This document shows, in pieces, positions 52,741 to 54,559 of a DNA stretch of 54,559 nucleotides. Numbering within the stretch: position 1 is the first letter of the stretch; each line of letters opens with the position of its first letter. Position numbers and translations under genes: made by a program. The stretch spans positions 4,664-59,222 of the forward strand of contig JADHZB010002140.1 of NCBI GenBank assembly GCA_015657535.1, written 5' to 3'. A model generated the notes under the pieces. That model had not been told where the DNA came from. It ran no database searches and was given only the letters and a program-made list of their open reading frames with translations. Source of the stretch: Nephromyces sp. MM_2019. Lineage: Eukaryota; Apicomplexa; Aconoidasida; Nephromycida.

Positions 52741-53035
52741 TTTAGCAAACTAGATTTAACATCTGGATATTGGTAAATCCCAGTAGCTAAGTGTAAGAGT
52801 TCGGTTATGTAAGTAATTATAATGAAACAAATCTCTAAACTCTTGCCAAATTTTCCTACTCGAAAACTCCCGGCTTTCTTTATCTCGATGAAAAAGAAAT
52901 ATATCTCAATTGTCTCAAAAGTTAAATGTAATTATTTAATATTTTCGCAAGCTATTAAGTTGTAGTTTAAGTTATGACAAAACATAATTGTTGTGAAAGT
53001 AATTATCTGAAGTTTAAGTTTAAGAAAAACGAACT

Positions 53036-53192
53036 TATTGTAACCAGCAAAAGATTTTTTCACTACTTAAAAGACCTTTACAATAGTTTAAGCATTATCT
53101 TTAGATGTAAAATATAAAACTATATTTACTACTTTAAATATTAGATTCATACGATATCTCTGTGCCAAGTTACGCACATTTTTGTATCAATG
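53036..53192 (+). repeat. Direct repeat A, copy 1
   Basis: Begins tgtaaccagcaaaagatttt and includes agacctttacaatagtttaa, gattcatacgatatctctgt and gccaagttacgcacattttt. It recurs at 54408 with only a few differences. Confidence 0.9.
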
Positions 53193-54407
53193 TTATTTTT
53201 ACAAACTTTCACTTGACATTCATTACAACTCATACCTACCGAAGTTATAAGCATGATATAGGACTATTAAATTAGCCTTGATATCAAGCTAATAACACAC
53301 TCAGACCAATAACTAGTTTGTGGCTGAACTAGGTAGAGTTTTGTTGCAATGGTCAAGGTAGAGGCTGGACTAGATAGACTTGGCAACCTTCATTACCTGA
53401 AAAACTCGATTAAACACTAAAATACTAAGTACATTATATTGCATTAAGTTGAGATAAAGCGGACAATAACGATTGGTTATTGTGGCAAACAGGCGAGTAG
53501 GCACAGGTTATACTTATACTCTTGAAAATTTGAGAAAAAAGGGGGGCAAATGGGGAAGAAATCTTTGCACCTATTTAAAGAAAACTTAAAGAAAATAGAA
53601 AAAATATGAAAACATTCACCCAATTCCAACAGGTATAATTGAAATACTTACCTGAGCTTTAGAATTCCCAGACCTTTCTACTCAAAGGTCTACGGCGATT
53701 TCCAAATGATATGTAACTACTCTTACAAACTTAGGGTGGTGTGCAAGTATTAGATGTTAAAATTGTTAAATAGTTAATAAAGTCAAAAATAAAAAGTTGA
53801 TAGATAATAAATTCTGAAGTTTGAATAAAAAAAATAGTGGACCAAAAGATAGGAGGGTTTTGTAAAATTCAGGAGAGAAATTTTATAGGTTAAAAGAAAA
53901 GAAAATTAAAGAAAAATCAAAGAAAAATTTATATCCACCTATTTAAGTGCAAGAAGAAAAATAAGTTATAAAATAGGGTATATGCTCTAGATTGTTACAA
54001 CTATGCACCCAAACACACAGTCTGATGCACTAAGGTATACCAAGGAAGAAGTCTTTTTAGCACTTGATATGGCCACTATTATAACAGTTATTATTATAAC
54101 AATTGCCTATCTCGCAATTGTCGCCAGCCCTGCTCGGCTACGGCCTTATGTATTTCTATCGATTGCTTAACCTGGCAACCTTCGTTAAGCCCTTCTCGGC
54201 TTATGATATAATTAAAATAATTAAAAGTTATTGTAAAGTTTCAAAAAGTGTTTATAGAAAATATATTCTGATCTTTGATTATTAAATCAAAATGATTCAA
54301 GTTAAAACAAAAGTGAACATTGTCGTTAACAAAAAGGGGGAAAGCATAAAATATTTGCATGCACTTATATGTTAAAATACATTCAAGTATTTGCATAGAT
54401 TTCTATA
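53193..54407. other. Spacer between direct repeats A, with three hairpin-ACGGC-type elements
   Basis: 1.2 kb, AT-rich, no coding frame. Hairpins at 53670-53696 (AGACCTTT-CTACTC-AAAGGTCT then ACGGC), 54126-54145 (AGCC-CTGCTC-GGCT then ACGGC) and 54187-54202 (AAGCC-CTTCTC-GGCTT, tail absent). Confidence 0.7.
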
Positions 54408-54559
54408 TGTAACCAGCAAGAGATTTTCACTACTCGAAAGACCTTTACAATAGTTTAAGTAGCATACTTAGATGTAGAATGTAAAACTATATTTACTATT
54501 TTAAATATTAGATTCATACGATATCTCTGTGCCAAGTTACGCACATTTTTGTATCAATG
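54408..54559 (+). repeat. Direct repeat A, copy 2 (cut by the window edge)
   Basis: Matches 53036-53192 throughout. It runs to the last base, so the full repeat length is unknown. It could be an LTR pair or a satellite with a 1.37-kb period. Confidence 0.9.

Overview
This window is nuclear DNA from an AT-rich, intron-rich eukaryote, most likely an apicomplexan or a close alveolate relative. The signs are genes split by many GT-AG introns of about 40-1,700 bases, eukaryote-only families, two nuclear-type tRNA-Phe genes, and a transcription factor ending in an ApiAP2-like DNA-binding domain. The lineage call is inference (about 0.6). COX10 implies a respiring mitochondrion. If the Sec reading of selenoprotein O is right, the organism keeps selenocysteine machinery, which I recall as present in coccidia and Plasmodium but missing from Cryptosporidium and piroplasms.

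Layout. 1-6,027 (-): 5' part of a major facilitator transporter, 9 exons in view, with introns choked by TG/CA/TA microsatellites and minisatellites; its 3' end lies left of base 1. 7,973-9,283 (+): a proteasome assembly chaperone 3 (PSMG3/PAC3)-like protein. 12,926-14,487 (+): an ARID-like plus AP2 transcription factor. 16,399-18,276 (+): a LAMTOR3/MP1-like roadblock protein. 18,577-21,307 (-): TRM10 tRNA methyltransferase, 10 exons, convergent with the previous gene. About 23,217-23,706 (+): end of a SAYSvFN-domain protein that finishes in a SEC-C zinc motif. 28,523 and 31,064 (+): two intronless tRNA-Phe genes. 31,609-34,065 (+): selenoprotein O, with an in-frame TGA two codons before a TAG. 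35,538-37,492 (+): COX10 heme O synthase. 39,428-40,905 (-): a ZIP-family metal transporter.

From 41 kb to the right edge I see no host gene. This part holds remnants of a chromodomain-type Ty3/gypsy retroelement (46-47.6 kb), several copies of an associated LTR-like sequence, a pair of roughly 2-kb inverted arms around 50.3 kb, direct repeats, and a recurring small hairpin followed by ACGGC. A lone related copy sits at 29.5-30.1 kb between the tRNA genes. The stretch 25.1-28.5 kb looks richer in GC and in CTAG than its surroundings.

The genes form no single pathway. They are housekeeping genes: proteasome assembly, tRNA m1G9 methylation, ER/ribosome-linked SAYSvFN, mitochondrial heme and redox, metal and solute transport, nutrient signalling and transcription. 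I derived the exon models by hand from splice consensus, reading phase and family conservation. Most junctions agree in phase; uncertain ones are flagged.
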